Of a stretch of DNA of 64,000 nucleotides, positions 16,285 to 25,409 are shown piece after piece; positions within the stretch are counted from its first letter, which is position 1; every line of letters begins with the position of its first letter. A model generated the notes under the pieces. That model had not been told where the DNA came from and searched no databases. It saw only the letters and a program-made list of their open reading frames with translations. This DNA is from Neisseria dentiae (GTDB lineage Bacteria; Pseudomonadota; Gammaproteobacteria; Burkholderiales; Neisseriaceae). Where the stretch lies: assembly GCF_024580525.1 (NCBI RefSeq), contig NZ_JANIKQ010000004.1, positions 1-64,000 of the forward strand, written 5' to 3'. A program made the position numbers and the translations under genes.

Positions 16285-19200
16285 ATGGCTAAATTTTTTA
16301 TCGACCGCCCGATTTTTGCCTGGGTAATCGCGATTTTCGTGATTATCGCAGGTGTTGTGGGCATCAGAAGCCTGCCGGTTTCCCAATATCCTTCCGTGGG
16401 CGCACCTACCATCACGCTGGCGGCCACCTATCCGGGTGCATCGGCACAGGTGATGGAAGACAGCGTGCTGGCCGTTATCGAGCGCAATATGAACGGTGTG
16501 GAAGGCTTGGACTATATGACCACCAACGCCACGTCCAGCGGCGGCGGCACGGTCAGCCTGACCTTTACCCCCGAAACAGACGAGGATATGGCGCAGGTTG
16601 AAGTGCAGAACAAGCTTTCCGAAGTAACGGCGCTGTTGCCCGCAACCGTGCAGCAAAACGGTGTAACCGTATCCAAATCGCGATCCAACTTCCTGATGGT
16701 GTTGATGATGTCGTCCGACACCATGGACACGGAAGAAATCGCCGACTATGTGGAACGCAACATCAAGCCGGAAATCCAGCGTGTGGAAGGTGTGGGCGAA
16801 GCCCGCCTGTTCGGCTCGCAACGTGCCATGCGCGTGTGGGTTGATCCGAAAAAACTGCAAAACTACAACCTTTCTTTTGCCGACGTATCTTCTGCCATCA
16901 GTGCCCAAAACGCCCAGCTTTCCGTAGGCACGATGGGCGATCTGCCTGCCGTACAGGGGCAGACTATTGCCGCCACCATTGTGGCGCAAGGCCAGATGAG
17001 CAAGCCCGAAGAGTTCGGCAACATCGTTTTGCGCTCCAGCACCGACGGTGCCAACGTTTATCTGAAAGACGTGGCCAAAATCGCTTTGGGCAGCCAGGAT
17101 TATGCAACCGGCACGCGCTTGAACGGCAAGCCTTCGGTGGGTATGGCGGTGATGCTGTCCAACAGCGGTAACGCCGTGGCGACGGCTGCTGCCGTGCGTG
17201 AAAAAATGGATCAGTTGCAGCGTTATTTCCCCAACGATATGAAATGGTCGGTGCCTTACGATACGTCTAAGTTCGTGAACATTTCGATTGAGAAAGTGGT
17301 GCACACACTGATCGAAGCCATCGTGCTGGTGTTTGTCGTGATGTTCCTGTTTTTGCAGAATATCCGCTATACGCTGATTCCCACTATCGTGGTGCCGATT
17401 TCGCTGCTGGGTGCGTTTGCCTCGATTTGGTATTTGGGCATGTCGATTAACGTGCTGACCATGTTTGCGATGGTGCTGGTAATCGGTATCGTGGTGGACG
17501 ATGCGATTGTGGTAGTGGAAAACGTCGAACGGATTATGGCCGAAGAAGGGCTGCCGCCGGTGGAGGCTACTAAAAAGGCCATGAGCCAGATTTCCGGTGC
17601 GGTAATCGGTATTACCGCCGTGCTGATTTCAGTGTTTATTCCGCTGGCAATGTTCAGCGGCGCCACCGGTAATATTTACCGCCAGTTTGCCGTAACCATG
17701 GCGATTGCGATTGCTTTCTCGGCATTTTTCGCCCTCACGCTCACGCCCGCTTTGTGCGCTTCCATGCTCAAGGCCATTCCCAAAGGACATCACGAAGAGA
17801 AAAAGGGCTTTTTCGGCTGGTTCAACCGCAAATTTTCAGACGGCACCCACCGTTACGAAGGCTGGGTGGCCAAGCTGTTGCGCAAATCCGCCCGCATGAT
17901 GGTGGTGTATGTGGCGCTGGCCGCCGTGGCCGGTTTGCTGTTTGTGCGCATTCCCACATCTTTCCTGCCGACTGAAGACCAAGGCAGCCTGATGATGATG
18001 GTGCAGCTGCCTTCAGGCGCTACCAAAGAGCGTACCGATGCCACTTTGGCCGTTGCCAACCAAGTGATTACCTCCATGCCCGAAGTGGAAAACTTTATCG
18101 GCGTGTCGGGTTTCAGCTTTGCCGGTTCCGGTCAGAATATGGGTTTCGGTTTCGTAACCCTGAAAGATTGGAACGAGCGCAAAGCCGCAGGCAGCGATGC
18201 TGCTTCGGTGGCCGGTAAGATTACCGGTGCGCTGATGGGCAGCGTGCGCGACGGTTTTGCGATCGTGATGAACCCGCCCGCCATTATGGAATTGGGCACC
18301 AGCTCCGGTTTTGAAATGTATCTGCAAGACCGCAACAACAGCGGCCACGAAGCGTTGTTGGCCAAACGTAACGAGTTGATCGGCAAAATGCGCCAAAATC
18401 CGATGTTTGATGCCAGCAATGTGCGTGCGTCGGGTTTGGAGGATGCCCCGCAGTTGAAGATTGAAATCGACCGTCAGGCCGCTGCCGCGCAGGGTATTGA
18501 TTTTTCCAGCATCAAAACCGTTTTGGGTACGGCGTTGGGTTCTTCTTATATAAACGACTTCCCCAATAACGGCCGCTTGCAGCGGGTGATTGTTCAGGCC
18601 GATGCCGCCGCGCGTATGCAGCCTGCCGATATTCTTGCGCTGCCCGTGCCCAACAGCAATGGCGTAGCGGTGCCGCTTTCCACCATTGCCACCGCATCTT
18701 GGCAAAACGGTATGGAGCAGAGCGTGCGCTTCAACGGCTATCCCGCCATGCAGATTTCGGGCGCAGCAGCTACAGGCTATTCTTCGGGCGAAGTGATGGC
18801 CGAAGTGCAGAAAATGGTAGACGAAATGCCCGGCTACAGTTTGGAGTGGGGTGGCCAGTCGCGCGAAGAAGCCAAAGGCAGCTCGCAAACTTATATTTTG
18901 TATGGTTTTGCCATTTTGGCCGTGTTCCTCGTGTTGGCGGCTCTGTATGAAAGCTGGTCGATTCCGCTGGCTGTAATTTTGGTGGTGCCGCTGGGTTTCT
19001 TGGGTGTGGTGCTGGGTGTAAGTGGCCGTAACCTTACTGGCAATCTGTTCGGTATGCCCGCACAATACCTCAACGATATCTACTTCCAAGTCGGCCTGAT
19101 TACCGTTATCGGATTGAGTGCGAAAAACGCCATTCTGATTATCGAGTTTGCCAAAGACCTACAAGCACAGGGCAAGAGTGCGCTAGAGGCAGCATTGGCT

Positions 19201-19554
19201 GCCGCCCACCTGCGCTTCCGTCCGATTATCATGACATCGTTTGCCTTTATCTTGGGCGTGGTGCCTCTGTATATCGCATCGGGTGCCAGCTCGGCCAGCC
19301 AGCGCGCCATCGGCACGACAGTGTTGTGGGGTATGCTGATCGGCACGATATTGGCCGTGTTCCTGGTGCCGATTTTCTATGTGGTGGTGCGTAAGTTTTT
19401 TAAAGATACGCCGCGCCAGCAGGAACGGGCTAAACTTCAGGCCGCCGAAGCCGGCATGACGCCCGATTTGGTAGATAAATATGTGGCCGATGCCGAAGAG
19501 GGCGCACATCTGACCGAAGAAGAAAAACGTGCCCTGCATGACAATAAGGATTAA
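16285..19554 (+). CDS. mtrD: RND multidrug efflux transporter
   Basis: 1089 residues, full length for an HAE1-type RND pump. The first transmembrane helix (FIDRPIFAWVIAIFVIIAGVVG) is followed by the porter domains, the TM4 proton-relay Asp pair in IGIVVDDAIVVVENVERI, and the repeated second half with QVGLITVIGLSAKNAILIIEFAK holding the partner Lys. It exports hydrophobic drugs, dyes, bile salts, fatty acids and cationic peptides using the proton gradient. The charged C-terminal extension after the last helix is slightly longer than the gonococcal protein as I recall it. The mtrE ATG lies 2 bases after the mtrD stop, so the genes are tightly coupled. Confidence 0.97.
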   Translation: MAKFFIDRPIFAWVIAIFVIIAGVVGIRSLPVSQYPSVGAPTITLAATYPGASAQVMEDSVLAVIERNMNGVEGLDYMTTNATSSGGGTVSLTFTPETDEDMAQVEVQNKLSEVTALLPATVQQNGVTVSKSRSNFLMVLMMSSDTMDTEEIADYVERNIKPEIQRVEGVGEARLFGSQRAMRVWVDPKKLQNYNLSFADVSSAISAQNAQLSVGTMGDLPAVQGQTIAATIVAQGQMSKPEEFGNIVLRSSTDGANVYLKDVAKIALGSQDYATGTRLNGKPSVGMAVMLSNSGNAVATAAAVREKMDQLQRYFPNDMKWSVPYDTSKFVNISIEKVVHTLIEAIVLVFVVMFLFLQNIRYTLIPTIVVPISLLGAFASIWYLGMSINVLTMFAMVLVIGIVVDDAIVVVENVERIMAEEGLPPVEATKKAMSQISGAVIGITAVLISVFIPLAMFSGATGNIYRQFAVTMAIAIAFSAFFALTLTPALCASMLKAIPKGHHEEKKGFFGWFNRKFSDGTHRYEGWVAKLLRKSARMMVVYVALAAVAGLLFVRIPTSFLPTEDQGSLMMMVQLPSGATKERTDATLAVANQVITSMPEVENFIGVSGFSFAGSGQNMGFGFVTLKDWNERKAAGSDAASVAGKITGALMGSVRDGFAIVMNPPAIMELGTSSGFEMYLQDRNNSGHEALLAKRNELIGKMRQNPMFDASNVRASGLEDAPQLKIEIDRQAAAAQGIDFSSIKTVLGTALGSSYINDFPNNGRLQRVIVQADAAARMQPADILALPVPNSNGVAVPLSTIATASWQNGMEQSVRFNGYPAMQISGAAATGYSSGEVMAEVQKMVDEMPGYSLEWGGQSREEAKGSSQTYILYGFAILAVFLVLAALYESWSIPLAVILVVPLGFLGVVLGVSGRNLTGNLFGMPAQYLNDIYFQVGLITVIGLSAKNAILIIEFAKDLQAQGKSALEAALAAAHLRFRPIIMTSFAFILGVVPLYIASGASSASQRAIGTTVLWGMLIGTILAVFLVPIFYVVVRKFFKDTPRQQERAKLQAAEAGMTPDLVDKYVADAEEGAHLTEEEKRALHDNKD

Positions 19555-19556
19555 GC

Positions 19557-20996
19557 ATGAAACAAGCAAAATTCAAACCCGCATTAAGTGCCGTGGCCGC
19601 CGCTTTGGTATTATCGGCCTGCGCCATGATTCCGAAATACGAACAGCCGCAGGTAAGCGTGCCCGAGAATTTCAAATACGACACCTATCCCGGCACCGGT
19701 ATTCAGGCGGCCTCTTTGGGCTGGCAGGATTATTTTGCCGACCCGCGCCTGCACCGTTTGATTGAAATCGCGTTGGCGCGCAACACCGATTTGCGCAGTG
19801 CCGCACTTAATGCCGAAGCCTTGCGCAAGCAGTATATGATTCAGCGTGCCGATCTGCTGCCCGGCATCAATGCCACCGGCAGCGGTTCGCGCGGCAGAAC
19901 GGCGGCCGATTTGAGCAGTACCGGTCAGTCGTCTGTATCATCGGCTTACAATGTCGGCTTGGGCGTTACCTCTTATGAAATCGACCTGTTCGGCAAAGTG
20001 CGCAGCAACACCGAAGCCGCTTTGCAAAGCTATTTCAACAGCGCCGCCACCCGCGATGCCACCCACCTTTCTTTGGTGGCTTCGGTGGCGAAAGCTTATT
20101 TCAACGAACTTTATGCCGCAGAGAGCATGAAGCTGGCGCAAAACGTGTTGAAAACCCGCGAGCAAACCTATAAGCTCACTCAATTGAAACACAAAGCGGG
20201 CGTGGTTTCCGCCGTTGATTTGCGCCAGCAGGAAGCCCTGATTGAATCGGCCAAAGCCGACTATGCCGATGCCGTGAAATCCAAAGAGCAGGCGGCAAAT
20301 GCGTTGGCCGTGCTGATTAACCAGCCGCTTCCGGCCGATTTGCCGGCCGGGTTGCCGTTGAACAAACAGTTCAAAATCAGCCAATTGCCAGCAGGATTAA
20401 GTTCCGAAGTGATGCTCAACCGGCCCGACATCCGCGCAGCGGAGCATTCGCTCAAACAGGCCAACGCCAATATCGGTGCGGCGCGTGCGGCGTTTTTCCC
20501 CAGCATCAGCCTTACCAGCACCATCGGCACAGGCTCTACCGAATTGAGCGGTTTGTTTAAGGGCGGCAACGGCACATGGTCGTTCGCGCCCAGCATCAAT
20601 CTGCCGATTTTCAACTGGGGCAGCAACAAAGCCAACCTCGATGCTGCGAAAATCCGCCAGCAGATTCAGGTAGTGAACTACGAAGCCGCCGTACAGTCGG
20701 CTTTTCAAGACGTAGCCAACGCTTTGGTTGCCCGCGAGCAGTTGGATAAAAGTAATGCCGCTTTAACCAAGCAGAGCAGGGCTTATGCCGACTCGCTGCG
20801 CCTGATTAATTTGCGCTACCGCCACGGCGTATCCAGCGCGCTTGATTTGCTCGACGCCGAGCGCAGCAGCTACAGCGCCGATACCGCGCTGTTGGCCAAC
20901 CAGCTCACCCGTTTGGAAAATCTCGCCGACCTGTATAAAGCCCTCGGCGGCGGTTTGAAGCGTTACACCCAAAACGATGAGGCCGCCCGGCAATAA
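19557..20996 (+). CDS. mtrE: outer-membrane efflux channel lipoprotein
   Basis: 479 residues, TolC/NodT family. Lipobox LSAC (Cys21) in LVLSACAMIPKYEQP. Two repeats of the helical barrel are visible, with the conserved APSINLPIFNWGSNKANLDAAK segment and the LRYRHGVSSALDLLDAERS segment near the end. It forms the outer-membrane exit duct of the MtrCDE pump. It starts 2 bases after the mtrD stop. A DUS-pair terminator ends the operon. Confidence 0.96.
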   Translation: MKQAKFKPALSAVAAALVLSACAMIPKYEQPQVSVPENFKYDTYPGTGIQAASLGWQDYFADPRLHRLIEIALARNTDLRSAALNAEALRKQYMIQRADLLPGINATGSGSRGRTAADLSSTGQSSVSSAYNVGLGVTSYEIDLFGKVRSNTEAALQSYFNSAATRDATHLSLVASVAKAYFNELYAAESMKLAQNVLKTREQTYKLTQLKHKAGVVSAVDLRQQEALIESAKADYADAVKSKEQAANALAVLINQPLPADLPAGLPLNKQFKISQLPAGLSSEVMLNRPDIRAAEHSLKQANANIGAARAAFFPSISLTSTIGTGSTELSGLFKGGNGTWSFAPSINLPIFNWGSNKANLDAAKIRQQIQVVNYEAAVQSAFQDVANALVAREQLDKSNAALTKQSRAYADSLRLINLRYRHGVSSALDLLDAERSSYSADTALLANQLTRLENLADLYKALGGGLKRYTQNDEAARQ

Positions 20997-21009
20997 TGTT
21001 TGATTAAAC

Positions 21010-21068
21010 AAAGGCCGTCTGAAAATAAAAGCTTACATCAGGCTTAATGTTTTCAGACGGCCTTTTTT
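21010..21068 (+). terminator. DUS-pair terminator after mtrE
   Basis: AGGCCGTCTGAAAA and TTTTCAGACGGCCT around a 30-base loop, followed by TTTTTTA. Confidence 0.75.
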
Positions 21069-21079
21069 ATTGCTTTCTA

Positions 21080-21107
21080 TTTACAAATCTAAAAAACTAG
21101 ATATAAT
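21080..21107 (+). promoter_or_regulatory. arsR-type gene promoter with an embedded operator
   Basis: -35 TTTACA (21080-21085) and -10 TATAAT (21102-21107) are 16 bases apart. The inverted repeat ATCTA-AAAAAC-TAGAT (21087-21102) fills the spacer. The same ATCTAAA/TTTAGAT half-sites recur before the neighbouring monooxygenase, which suggests autorepression. Confidence 0.7.
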
Positions 21108-21137
21108 AGCCGCCATACACACAACCCGCACCATACC

Positions 21138-21467
21138 ATGAACATCATCGAAATCTTAAAAGCCTTATCCAACGAACACCGTTACCAAATGCTGCAATGG
21201 CTGAAAACCCCCTACAATCATTTTCCTGCCGAGCGTTTGAACAACCAAGAAATGCTGCAAGCCTCGGGCGAAGCGTTCGACGGTTGGGTGTGCGTGGGCA
21301 TGATAACCGAAAAATCAGGCTTGGCGCAGTCGGTGGTGTCGGGTTATTTGAGCACCTTAAAGCAGGCCGGGCTGATCGAAAGCCGGCGGGTGGGCAAATG
21401 GACTTATTACCGCTATCTGCCGCAAGGCGTGGCCGCATTAATCGAAGCCCTGCAAACAAACTTGTAA
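21138..21467 (+). CDS. ArsR-family winged-helix repressor
   Basis: 109 residues with one ArsR domain: LKALSNEHRYQMLQWLK at the start, the recognition region SGLAQSVVSGYLSTLKQAGLIESRRVG and the wing WTYYRYLP. There is one Cys (in WVCVGM) and no ELCVCDL-type metal motif, so it may sense something other than arsenic. Because closely matching palindromes precede this gene and the next one (monooxygenase), it probably controls both. It may be transcribed alone, as 151 bases separate it from the next gene. Confidence 0.9.
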   Translation: MNIIEILKALSNEHRYQMLQWLKTPYNHFPAERLNNQEMLQASGEAFDGWVCVGMITEKSGLAQSVVSGYLSTLKQAGLIESRRVGKWTYYRYLPQGVAALIEALQTNL

Positions 21468-21551
21468 CTTGGATTCAGCGGTTCGCGGCGGCCGGTTTTG
21501 CCGCGCATCGTAAACGGTTTCGCTGTCCGCAGCGATTTTTAAACAGATTTA

Positions 21552-21571
21552 ATATCTAAATTTTTAGATAT
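21552..21571 (+). promoter_or_regulatory. ArsR operator palindrome before the monooxygenase
   Basis: ATATCTAAA-TT-TTTAGATAT has perfect 9-bp arms around 2 bases. It shares half-sites with the repeat in the arsR promoter and lies 48 bases before the monooxygenase start. Confidence 0.75.
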
Positions 21572-21618
21572 ATGGAATACAGAAATTTTCTATTGGCAAA
21601 CTGAAAGGAGTCATCACC

Positions 21619-22662
21619 ATGAAAACCCAACTGCCCAATCTTTCCGTGTTAAACCAAGACAACAGCAGCTTGTTTGAACAAGCTGCCGCCGCGCCGCTTT
21701 CAGACGGCCTCAAACTGCCTGAAACCTTGGCGCAGCACCCCGCCTTTTCGCGCGTGTTCCAAGCGGGCAAACTCACTTTCGGTCTGATTGCGCCGTTCAA
21801 AGGCTATGCCGACAGCCCCTTCCCCGAGCTGCACGACTTTGCCGAGCTGGCGCAGGCGGCGGATAATGGCGGATTTGCCGCGCTGTGGTTGCGTGACGTG
21901 CCGTTTTACGACCCCGCTTTCGGCGATACCGGCCAGATTTACGATCCCTTCGTTACCGCCGGTTATCTTGCCGCGCTGACCCGCCGTATCGCCATCGGCA
22001 CAGCCGGCATTGTTACCCCGCTGCGCGAACCGCTGCACGTGGCCAAAGCCGCCGCCAGCATCGACGTACTTTCAGACGGCCGTTTTCTGCTCGGTATGTC
22101 CAGCGGCGACAGGCCGGTGGAATACCCCGCTTTTGCACAAAATTTCGACAACCGAGCCGAACGCTTCCGCGAAGCCTGGGATTTGATCGACACCGCCACC
22201 CGCGAATCTTTCCCACGCCGCAGCAGCGAACATTACGGCAACCTGAGCGGCAACATCGATATGCTGCCCAAGCCGCAAAGCGTGCTGCCGAAAATCGCCA
22301 TCGGCCGCGCCCGGCAGGATTTGGCCTGGCTCGCCAACACACCTGATGCATGGATTTGGCACGGCGTCGATCCACAGCAAGTCGGCAAAATCATTAATAC
22401 CATCAACGAATTGGGCGACGGCCAAACTTGGAAACCGTTCGGCTATGCCAATTTTGTTGAACTGACCGACAACCCTAACGAACCGGCCAAGCTCTACAAC
22501 AACATCTTTTTGCGCGGCGGCGCGCACGGCTTGGCGGAATACTGGCAAGCGCAGCGCGAACAAGGCTTGGCGCATGTGACCATTAACCTCAAGCCCACCC
22601 GCCGCCCGGCCAAAGAGGTGTTGCAGGAATTGAGCGAAACCGTGCTGCCTGCATTTGTGTAA
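21619..22662 (+). CDS. LLM-class (luciferase-like) flavin oxidoreductase
   Basis: 347 residues, bacterial luciferase-like TIM barrel. Family segments: LTFGLIAPFKGY, DNGGFAALWLRDVPFYDP, IAIGTAGIVTPLREPLHVAKAAASIDVLSDGRFLLGMSSGD (split across the FMN-binding strands), and a C-terminal helix region. Enzymes of this class use FMNH2 and oxygen on diverse substrates; the substrate here is not known. The AAAGGAG site before the ATG is strong. A palindrome upstream links it to the ArsR regulator, and an old yellow enzyme follows downstream, so a stress- or electrophile-response role is plausible but inferred. Confidence 0.88.
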   Translation: MKTQLPNLSVLNQDNSSLFEQAAAAPLSDGLKLPETLAQHPAFSRVFQAGKLTFGLIAPFKGYADSPFPELHDFAELAQAADNGGFAALWLRDVPFYDPAFGDTGQIYDPFVTAGYLAALTRRIAIGTAGIVTPLREPLHVAKAAASIDVLSDGRFLLGMSSGDRPVEYPAFAQNFDNRAERFREAWDLIDTATRESFPRRSSEHYGNLSGNIDMLPKPQSVLPKIAIGRARQDLAWLANTPDAWIWHGVDPQQVGKIINTINELGDGQTWKPFGYANFVELTDNPNEPAKLYNNIFLRGGAHGLAEYWQAQREQGLAHVTINLKPTRRPAKEVLQELSETVLPAFV

Positions 22663-22670
22663 ACCATAGG

Positions 22671-22716
22671 CCGTCTGAAAGCCGTTTGAGACCTGATTCG
22701 ATTTTTCAGACGGCTT
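22671..22716 (+). terminator. DUS-pair hairpin after the monooxygenase
   Basis: AGGCCGTCTGAAA facing TTTCAGACGGCTT over a roughly 20-base loop, followed by ATTAA. Confidence 0.55.
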
Positions 22717-22764
22717 ATTAAGCGTATGATACTAATTTGTTAATAAGTGAATAAGGAAATCAAA

Positions 22765-23829
22765 ATGGCCAAATTCCGTTACCTCAACACCCCGTTTGCC
22801 ATCAAAAACCTCGAACTGAAAAACCGCTTGGTGATGCCGCCGATGTGCCAATATCAGGCTACCGACGGCGTGCCGAACGACTGGCATTATGTGCACTATG
22901 TTTCGCGTGCCGTCGGCGGCGTTGGCCTGATTATTGTGGAGATGACCAATGTCGCGCCCAACGGCCGCATTTCGCCCAACTGTTTGGGCTTGTGGAATGA
23001 CGAACAGCGCGATGCATTTAAGAAAATCGTCGATGCCGTACACGCGCGCGGCAGCAAGATTGCCATTCAAATCGCTCACGCCGGCCGCAAAGCGCAGGAT
23101 TGCGCCGATGCGGTGGCGCCGTCGGCAATTCATTATGGCAGCCTGGATTTTCCCGGCCAGAATCTCATCACCCCGCGTGCGCTTTCCCACGAAGAAGTCG
23201 GCGAGATTGTGCAGGCGTTTCAGGATGCCGTGCGCCGCGCGGTGGAAGCCGGTTTCGATGCCATCGAGTTGCACGGCGCACACGGCTATTTGATCCACCA
23301 GTTCCACGCGCCGAAAAGCAACACACGCGACGATGAATACGGCGAAAACAAATTTTTGTTCGGCGAGCAGGTGATTGCCGCCGCCAAAGCGGTGATGCCG
23401 TCTGAAATGCCTTTGCTGGTGCGTATTTCCGCGCAGGAATACGGCGCAAACGGCTATGACCTCGCCTACGGTTGCGAAGTCGCCAAACGTTATGCGGCGG
23501 CAGGCGCGGATGTGATGGACGTGAGCGGCGGCGGCGACGGTGTGCTTGATCCGGCGCATACACCGCCGATGACTGCCGGTTACCAAGTGCATCTGGCCGA
23601 TGCGGTGAAAAAAGCCACCGGCCTGCCGGTGATTGCCGTCGGCCTGCTGGATGATCCCGCCGTGGCCGATTATGTGCTGGGCAGCGGCGCCGCCGATCTG
23701 GTGGCCGTCGGCCGCGGCCTGCTGCGCGACCCGTATTGGCTGTTAAACGCGCAATACCGCCAAACCGCCGCCGATGCCGCACCGGTGCAGTTTGTGCCCG
23801 ATTCATATCGGCGCGGCTTCGGCGTGTAG
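22765..23829 (+). CDS. old yellow enzyme family NADH:flavin oxidoreductase
   Basis: 354 residues from the ATG at 22765 with an AAGGAA site; an in-frame GTG at 22747 is less likely. FMN TIM barrel of the YqjM/NamA type: KNRLVMPPMCQYQATDG (the Cys that tunes FMN potential is in MCQY), the paired active-site His in QIAHAGRK and ELHGAHGYLIHQF, and the phosphate-binding VAVGRGLLRDPYW. Such enzymes reduce activated C=C bonds of electrophiles. It may cooperate with the ArsR-monooxygenase pair, though a terminator-like hairpin separates them. Confidence 0.93.
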   Translation: MAKFRYLNTPFAIKNLELKNRLVMPPMCQYQATDGVPNDWHYVHYVSRAVGGVGLIIVEMTNVAPNGRISPNCLGLWNDEQRDAFKKIVDAVHARGSKIAIQIAHAGRKAQDCADAVAPSAIHYGSLDFPGQNLITPRALSHEEVGEIVQAFQDAVRRAVEAGFDAIELHGAHGYLIHQFHAPKSNTRDDEYGENKFLFGEQVIAAAKAVMPSEMPLLVRISAQEYGANGYDLAYGCEVAKRYAAAGADVMDVSGGGDGVLDPAHTPPMTAGYQVHLADAVKKATGLPVIAVGLLDDPAVADYVLGSGAADLVAVGRGLLRDPYWLLNAQYRQTAADAAPVQFVPDSYRRGFGV

Positions 23830-23871
23830 GCTAATATCGGTTTGAAATGAACCAAGCGTTTCATCGCTGTC

Positions 23872-24432
23872 TCATTTCACGTTGAGCCATTCAAATAACT
23901 CCCGCAACAGCCCGAAAGTTTCGTCCACTTCGGGCTGTTTTTCCTGCTCCAGCCAATAGCGCGTGTTCGCCATCGCCAGCGCGGCATACATGGCGGCCTG
24001 ATAGCGGCGCGCTTCGGGTTTTTGTTCGGGTCGGTGGGTTTCGGCGTGGCGGACAAAGGCGTTTTGCAGGATTTCCTGCATGTCGCGGTAGAGGTGCAGA
24101 CGTTTGGTTTCCACCTGCCACAAGGCCAGTACTTCGCGGCGGTGTTGGTATAGTTGCGGCATAGTTTCATTTAAAAACGGCCCCAAATGCTCGGTAGCAA
24201 AACGCTCGGCCACGCCTTGTGCATATTGTTCGCGGATTTCGGCAATCATGGCCGCCGCCAGGCTGCTTTTGCCCGAGTAGTATTTATAAAAAGTGGAGCG
24301 GTTCACCAATGCGGCATCGAGAATATCCTGCACGGCGATGTCTTTGAACGGTTTGTGCTGCAACACATCAATCAGCGCGTTGCGGATGGCGCGGTGGGTT
24401 TTGATGATGCGCGGGTCGGTATAGTCGGTCAT
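23872..24432 (-). CDS. TetR-family transcriptional regulator
   Basis: 186 residues from the ATG at 24432 (MTDYTDPRIIKTHRAI), a normal TetR start. An upstream in-frame ATG at 24492 would add 20 residues. The helix-turn-helix is at about 28-52 (FKDIAVQDILDAALVNRSTFYKYYSGKSSL). The C-terminal domain resembles TetR_C-like dimerisation domains with a conserved ALAMANTRYWLEQEKQP end. It is divergent from a membrane protein gene at 24609, the usual arrangement for a local regulator and its target. The ligand is unknown. Confidence 0.88.
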   Translation of the reverse strand: MTDYTDPRIIKTHRAIRNALIDVLQHKPFKDIAVQDILDAALVNRSTFYKYYSGKSSLAAAMIAEIREQYAQGVAERFATEHLGPFLNETMPQLYQHRREVLALWQVETKRLHLYRDMQEILQNAFVRHAETHRPEQKPEARRYQAAMYAALAMANTRYWLEQEKQPEVDETFGLLRELFEWLNVK

Positions 24433-24470
24433 GGTTTCGGAAACAATCGGAAAAGCCTTATTTTTGCTAT

Positions 24471-24494
24471 TTTTGTTCGGATAAGCAAACAAAA
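24471..24494. promoter_or_regulatory. candidate TetR operator
   Basis: TTTTGTT and AACAAAA form 7-bp arms around a 10-base spacer between the divergent TetR and membrane-protein genes. It is the best symmetric site I can see there, but the arms are low-complexity. Confidence 0.35.
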
Positions 24495-24608
24495 TGCTTA
24501 GAATGTATGTTTTTCCAAACGATAAAGTATTTTTGACGGTTTGCAGGCTGCCTGAAAATACCTAGAATCCGCGGCATTGATAAAACTGTTTAGTAAAGGA
24601 ACATTAAG

Positions 24609-25301
24609 ATGTATTTCGGCCATTTCGCCGTTGCCGCGGCGCTGAAAGCCCATAAACCCGACGTGCCCGCCTTGCCGCTGTTTATCGGCGCGGGGGTGAT
24701 TGATATTGTTAACGGCCTGATGATTGTCGGCGGCGCCGACACCGTGCGCGGCAATTTGAACACGCTGCCGTATCTGTATTTCGATTTGGTGTTTATCGAT
24801 TGGGATCATTCGCTGTTGATGGCGGCGGTGTGGTCGGCGCTGTTTGCGTGGATATGCAAGGCGTTTTACAAAAGCGGCAAAATCGCGTGGTTTGCCTTTC
24901 TCTGCTCGATGCTGCATTGGCTGGCCGACGTGCCGGTGCACAATGCCGATTTGGCGCTTTATCCTTATTCCGATATCAAATTCGGCTGGGGCTGGTGGGC
25001 GAAATACGGCGAATGGTCTTGGGGTATCGAAGTGGCGTTTATGGCGGTGCTGCTGGCCTATGCGTGGGTGAAATCCAAAGCGCAGGGCGTCAGCCTGACT
25101 TGGCAGGTGCTGTTTTTGAGTTTTACCGCCGCGAATATGTCGCCGTGGTTGTCGCCGATGAAACACGTTGCTACCTTGCCCGAACCGTGGGCGCATCTGA
25201 TTCACGGTTTTCTGGTAACCGTCGGTTATGTGATTCCGCCGCTGATTTTGGCGTGGCTGTATGCGCGGCAGCGGAAAGATGTGAAATGGTATCGGGCTTG
25301 A
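24609..25301 (+). CDS. multi-pass membrane protein, possibly DUF457/YdjM-like
   Basis: 230 residues with four to six hydrophobic segments. Acidic/His clusters lie next to membrane segments: FIDWDHSLL (about 60-68) and LHWLADVPVHN (about 101-111), followed by the aromatic run KFGWGWWAKYGEWSWG. The pattern His-x4-Asp-x3-His and DWDH resembles metal-dependent membrane hydrolases of the YdjM/DUF457 group, but I cannot confirm this. It is divergent from a TetR gene, probably its regulator. It precedes the copper-RiPP cluster, from which a DUS-pair terminator separates it. Confidence 0.75.
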   Translation: MYFGHFAVAAALKAHKPDVPALPLFIGAGVIDIVNGLMIVGGADTVRGNLNTLPYLYFDLVFIDWDHSLLMAAVWSALFAWICKAFYKSGKIAWFAFLCSMLHWLADVPVHNADLALYPYSDIKFGWGWWAKYGEWSWGIEVAFMAVLLAYAWVKSKAQGVSLTWQVLFLSFTAANMSPWLSPMKHVATLPEPWAHLIHGFLVTVGYVIPPLILAWLYARQRKDVKWYRA

Positions 25302-25323
25302 TTGAACACGGTTGGCTTGGCCA

Positions 25324-25356
25324 AGGCCGTCTGAAAACTTTCAGACGGCTTTTTGT
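25324..25356 (+). terminator. DUS-pair terminator upstream of the RiPP cluster
   Basis: AGGCCGTCTGAAA, loop ACT, TTCAGACGGCT, then TTTTGTTTTT. It isolates the cluster from the preceding membrane-protein gene. Confidence 0.8.
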
Positions 25357-25409
25357 TTTTATATTTTTCAAAATCTTATTAAAAAATATCGGCGAAAACG
25401 GCGGTGCAA

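Noticed and set aside
18013..19089. Long antisense frame across mtrD
   Set aside because: High-GC antisense shadow with no domain and His/Gly/Arg-rich composition; mtrD is clearly the real gene.
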